From Lethocerus indicus (lineage: Eukaryota; Arthropoda; Insecta; Hemiptera; Belostomatidae): DNA of 64,000 bases. The stretch lies in contig JACDQD010000009.1 in NCBI GenBank assembly GCA_019843655.1, forward strand, positions 24,914,161-24,978,160, given 5' to 3'. Each line of letters begins with the position of its first letter. The first letter of the stretch is position 1. A program made the position numbers and the translations under genes. The notes below the pieces were generated by a model. The model was not told where the DNA came from. It did no database searches and worked only from the letters and a program-made list of their open reading frames with translations. Shown piece after piece: positions 62,310 through 64,000 of the stretch.

Positions 62310-62680
62310 CTAAAAAAAAAAAAAAATGTTCATATTATTGAGAGAACATTAAAACAACCTATATCACGTTGTGTTTATTATCTATGATATTATTATCTTG
62401 ACCGTTACAAACAAAAACATTGATTACTCAAATCTGAGGTACATGAAAATAAAATGTAATAATCTTATTTTTGTTGTATTTTCCTATATACTATATTTTA
62501 TTATATTATATAACAAAAAATATTTTTTTGTTATACAGTATGGATTTATTTTACGCAAACCCATTAACTGAATCAACAAATTTTATTTTCCTCCGTCAAC
62601 GTATGTTTATTCGAATTTAAAATTTATTAATAAATACTATTAATAATTTATTAGCACGATAATATTTAAACGTTCACGCA
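62310..62680. other. AT-rich stretch, no gene seen
   Basis: Probably a Vps39 intron upstream of the exon at 62065-62309. No further CNH-domain exon could be found here or in the repeats beyond. Confidence 0.5.
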
Positions 62681-62681
62681 A

Positions 62682-63950
62682 AATACAATCATTAGGAAAA
62701 ACATAACATTATAGCGTATTAATTAAAACAGTAAGTCGACTAAGTGTTTTTATAATGAGCGTAATTAATAGCTGCCAGATTTGTAGTAGAATTTATGAAT
62801 GAACTTAAAATCGTTTTTGAACCTTTAAAAGTTAATGTTCAGCGATTTCTGCCCATGAGATTGGAACTAAATAAGACAATAGTTTAAATAGTTCTGGATG
62901 TAGACCAGAAAAAAATCTTTAATAACGGATTAAAAGGGAAAATAACAGATTTTAATATTATAGCTACAACCGAATGGAAAAAACATCTTGTAATCAATCT
63001 GTTGGTCAACTATATTGCATCAAAGTGCTAGTTAAATCAATTTAAATATTATCGCATAAAAATAATAAATTCCGACCCACCGATTGAGGCACATCAGACC
63101 TTTCGTCGCATCTTGTCTACAGTTCAAGTATAGAAAATCTGTCTCAGTAAAGGATATAAATGTCGTGAAAATGACCCCGTTCATCATATTCTAATTTACA
63201 TCTCGCAGGACAATCATTGTAAATTGTAAACATCATTGCATAAAAATAATAAATTCCGACCCACCGATGGAGGCACATCAGACCTTTCGTCGCATCTTGT
63301 CTACAGTTCAAGTATAGAAAATTTATCTCAGTAAAGGATATAAATGTCGTGAAAATGACCCCGAATTTACATCTCACAGGACAATCATCGCCTACTATCA
63401 TCTCCCAAGAATTCAAACACAATACAATCATTAAGAAAAACATATAAAAAACATAGCATATTAATTAAAACAGTAAGTCAACTAAGTGTTTTTATAATGA
63501 GAATTTATGAATGAACTCCCCCATGAGACTAAAACTGAAAAAGACAAAAGTTAAATCATTAGTAGAAAAATCATTAATAATGGATTAAAATGGAAAATAA
63601 TAGATTTTAATGTTACAGCTACAACTGAACGGAAAAAACATCTTGTAATCAATCTGTTGGTCAACTATCTTGCATCAAAGTGCTAGTTAAATCAATTTAA
63701 ATATTATCGCATAAAAATAATAAATTCCGACCCACCGATTGAGGCACGTCAGACCTTTCGTCGCATCTTGTCTACAGTTCAAGTATAGAAAATCTGTCTC
63801 AGTAAAGGATATAAATGTCGTGAAAATGACCCCGTTCATCATATTCTAATTTACATCTCGCAGTACAATCATTGTAAATTGTAAACATCATTGTATAAAA
63901 ATAATAAATTCTGACCGACTGAAGAGGGCACGTCGGACCACTTGATGGCA
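62682..63950. repeat. Nested duplication with 184-bp tandem units
   Basis: A segment starting AATACAATCATTA recurs at 62682 and 63421. Each copy is followed by two units starting near CATAAAAATAATAAATTC (63054 and 63238; 63709 and 63893), with a spacing of 184 bp in both pairs. Units share GAGGCACATCAGACCTTTCG and GTAAAGGATATAAATGTCG. Small deletions and base changes separate the copies. Confidence 0.9.
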
Positions 63951-64000
63951 ACATTAGTTGCCGCTTCTCCGCTCGTATTCATAAAAACACTGTGCGTGTC

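Noticed and set aside
63144..63443. 99-codon minus-strand ORF
   Set aside because: Lies entirely within the duplicated 184-bp repeat units and is not conserved among them.

Overview
The window is insect nuclear DNA. It has AT-rich, GT-AG intron-split genes, many mobile-element relics, and two conserved eukaryotic genes, both on the minus strand. The spectrin chain resembles the insect beta-spectrin type most closely. I cannot name the species.

Layout from high to low coordinates, which is the direction of transcription. At 62.7-64.0 kb lies a locally duplicated AT-rich repeat (184-bp tandem units inside a larger duplication). From 62309 to 56723 lie ten exons of Vps39 (HOPS/CORVET vacuolar sorting subunit), missing the N-terminal part of its CNH domain. 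The last Vps39 intron holds an intronless 312-codon ORF on the same strand (57408-58346) that I cannot identify. About 0.5 kb after the Vps39 stop is a CpG-rich stretch ending in a consensus donor (near 55971), my best candidate for the beta-spectrin first exon. A roughly 39-kb first intron (about 55.97 to 16.93 kb) follows. It is richer in GC and CpG than the coding part and carries five copies of a ~220-340 bp foldback repeat, three 5'-truncated Jockey-type LINE tails, an internally deleted mariner, a possible piggyBac-like relic and a GC-rich block. Three sites have the exact ratchet (recursive splicing) layout: pyrimidine tract, CAG, then GTAAG.

The beta-spectrin coding exons run from the ATG at 16928 to at least 597. 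I resolved 33 exons that join in phase into about 2,080 residues: N-terminus, two calponin-homology domains and the spectrin repeats to the end of repeat 17. The linker exons after that follow; the PH domain is not in the window and presumably lies beyond position 1. Two extra in-frame candidate exons interrupt the conserved chain: a 387-nt (129-codon) exon at 2361-2747 between repeat 17 and the linker, and a 69-nt one at 11448-11516 that would need a 36-nt intron.

Both main genes are housekeeping cell-architecture and trafficking genes transcribed head to tail. The unusual content is the splicing architecture (large recursive-type intron, possible cassette exons), the nested ORF and the foldback repeat family. 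No rRNA, tRNA or CRISPR array was seen.
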